DNA from: Cladocopium goreaui
Taxonomy: Eukaryota > Sar > Dinophyceae > Suessiales > Symbiodiniaceae
Reading direction: 5' to 3'
Assembly (NCBI GenBank): GCA_947184155.2
Contig: CAMXCT020002087.1
Coordinates: 1-64,000 of the forward strand
Length of the DNA stretch: 64,000 bases
Positions 63,720 to 64,000 of the stretch are shown piece by piece. A program made the translations under genes and the position numbers. A model generated the notes under the pieces. It ran no database searches, was not told the origin of the DNA, and worked only from the letters and a program-made list of their open reading frames with translations. The first letter of the stretch is position 1. Every line of letters begins with the position of its first letter.

Positions 63720-63955
63720 GAGGTGGCGTGTTTAACATCCACCGCACACATCCACGGCCGTACTTTGCAAAGTTGACCTAGGGTAAGCATCGTGGAGAGG
63801 CAAGTCACAACAACCGGTTTGAATAGAAACCACAACTTTCAAACAGTTTTGGCACAACATGAGCTCTTGCAAGTTTGGAAGGTGACCAGCAACCATTTAG
63901 ACTCATTTACAATCTATTTAGATTGTACCGGTATTTGATAACTATTTGGGGTTGC

Positions 63956-64000
63956 GGGTTTGTCTGAAAATAGTGCAACCATGAATCCACTGAAGTTTTT
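63956..64000. repeat. Family B element left end, cut by the window edge
   Basis: GGGTTTGTCTGAAAATAGTG matches the left end of the 21705 copy. The rest lies outside the window. Confidence 0.6.

Overview
The window looks like nuclear DNA of a dinoflagellate, most like the Symbiodiniaceae/Suessiales. Four things point there. (1) Short PPR exons with the dinoflagellate-type core Y-N/S-A-x-I-S-A-C-E-K-G/A-x-x-W are spread over about 34 kb, one repeat or less per exon. (2) Almost every inferred intron ends AG|G, the acceptor preference described for dinoflagellates. (3) An LTR holds a sequence very like the relict dinoflagellate spliced leader. (4) Intron-free Ty1/copia elements sit among long introns rich in (TA)n and (TATG)n repeats and small inverted-repeat elements. 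I found no prokaryotic operon, tRNA, rRNA or CRISPR array.

Layout. Positions 0.9-34.4 kb hold about 20 PPR-like exons, all on the + strand, probably from one very long gene or a few tandem ones. A young, apparently intact copia element (Element 1, 3857-10845) lies just after one of these exons. It has two identical 164-bp LTRs, a 5-bp target duplication ATGAA, a primer binding site, an array of five covarying RNA hairpins, a long AUG-less upstream frame and one 1890-aa Gag-Pol. The Gag-Pol ends in membrane segments and a Cys/His metal-binding motif. Positions 34.7-35.2 kb hold a satellite of about 124 bp.

Element 2 (about 35.7-48.96 kb) is a large composite copia-type element. It has a shared-type primer site and a Gag-Pol broken by two in-frame stops and one frameshift. 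The Gag-Pol carries a cytosine-methyltransferase-like domain between integrase and reverse transcriptase. Downstream are two more intronless frames: one with a Tpt1/KptA RNA 2'-phosphotransferase domain whose predicted catalytic residues are all present, and one with a Cys-rich cluster plus an endonuclease/exonuclease/phosphatase-like (EEP) fold. A conserved reading frame suggests the two once overlapped as ATGA. At least 40 short CCG-N(3-7)-CGG inverted repeats run from its leader to past the last stop, in all codon phases. Its right end is lost in a 464-base N gap.

From 49.4 to 64 kb there are microsatellites, several small inverted-repeat families, a decayed repeat array of about 1 kb (57.4-58.45 kb) and isolated candidate exons of unrecognised host genes, including a 372-base terminal exon at 51437-51808.

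The main novelty candidates are Element 2's MTase + Tpt1 + EEP cargo with its hairpin ladder, and Element 1's covarying leader hairpins with a spliced-leader-like LTR. Everything is read by eye: domain calls rest on motifs, and exon ends rest on GT/AG context.
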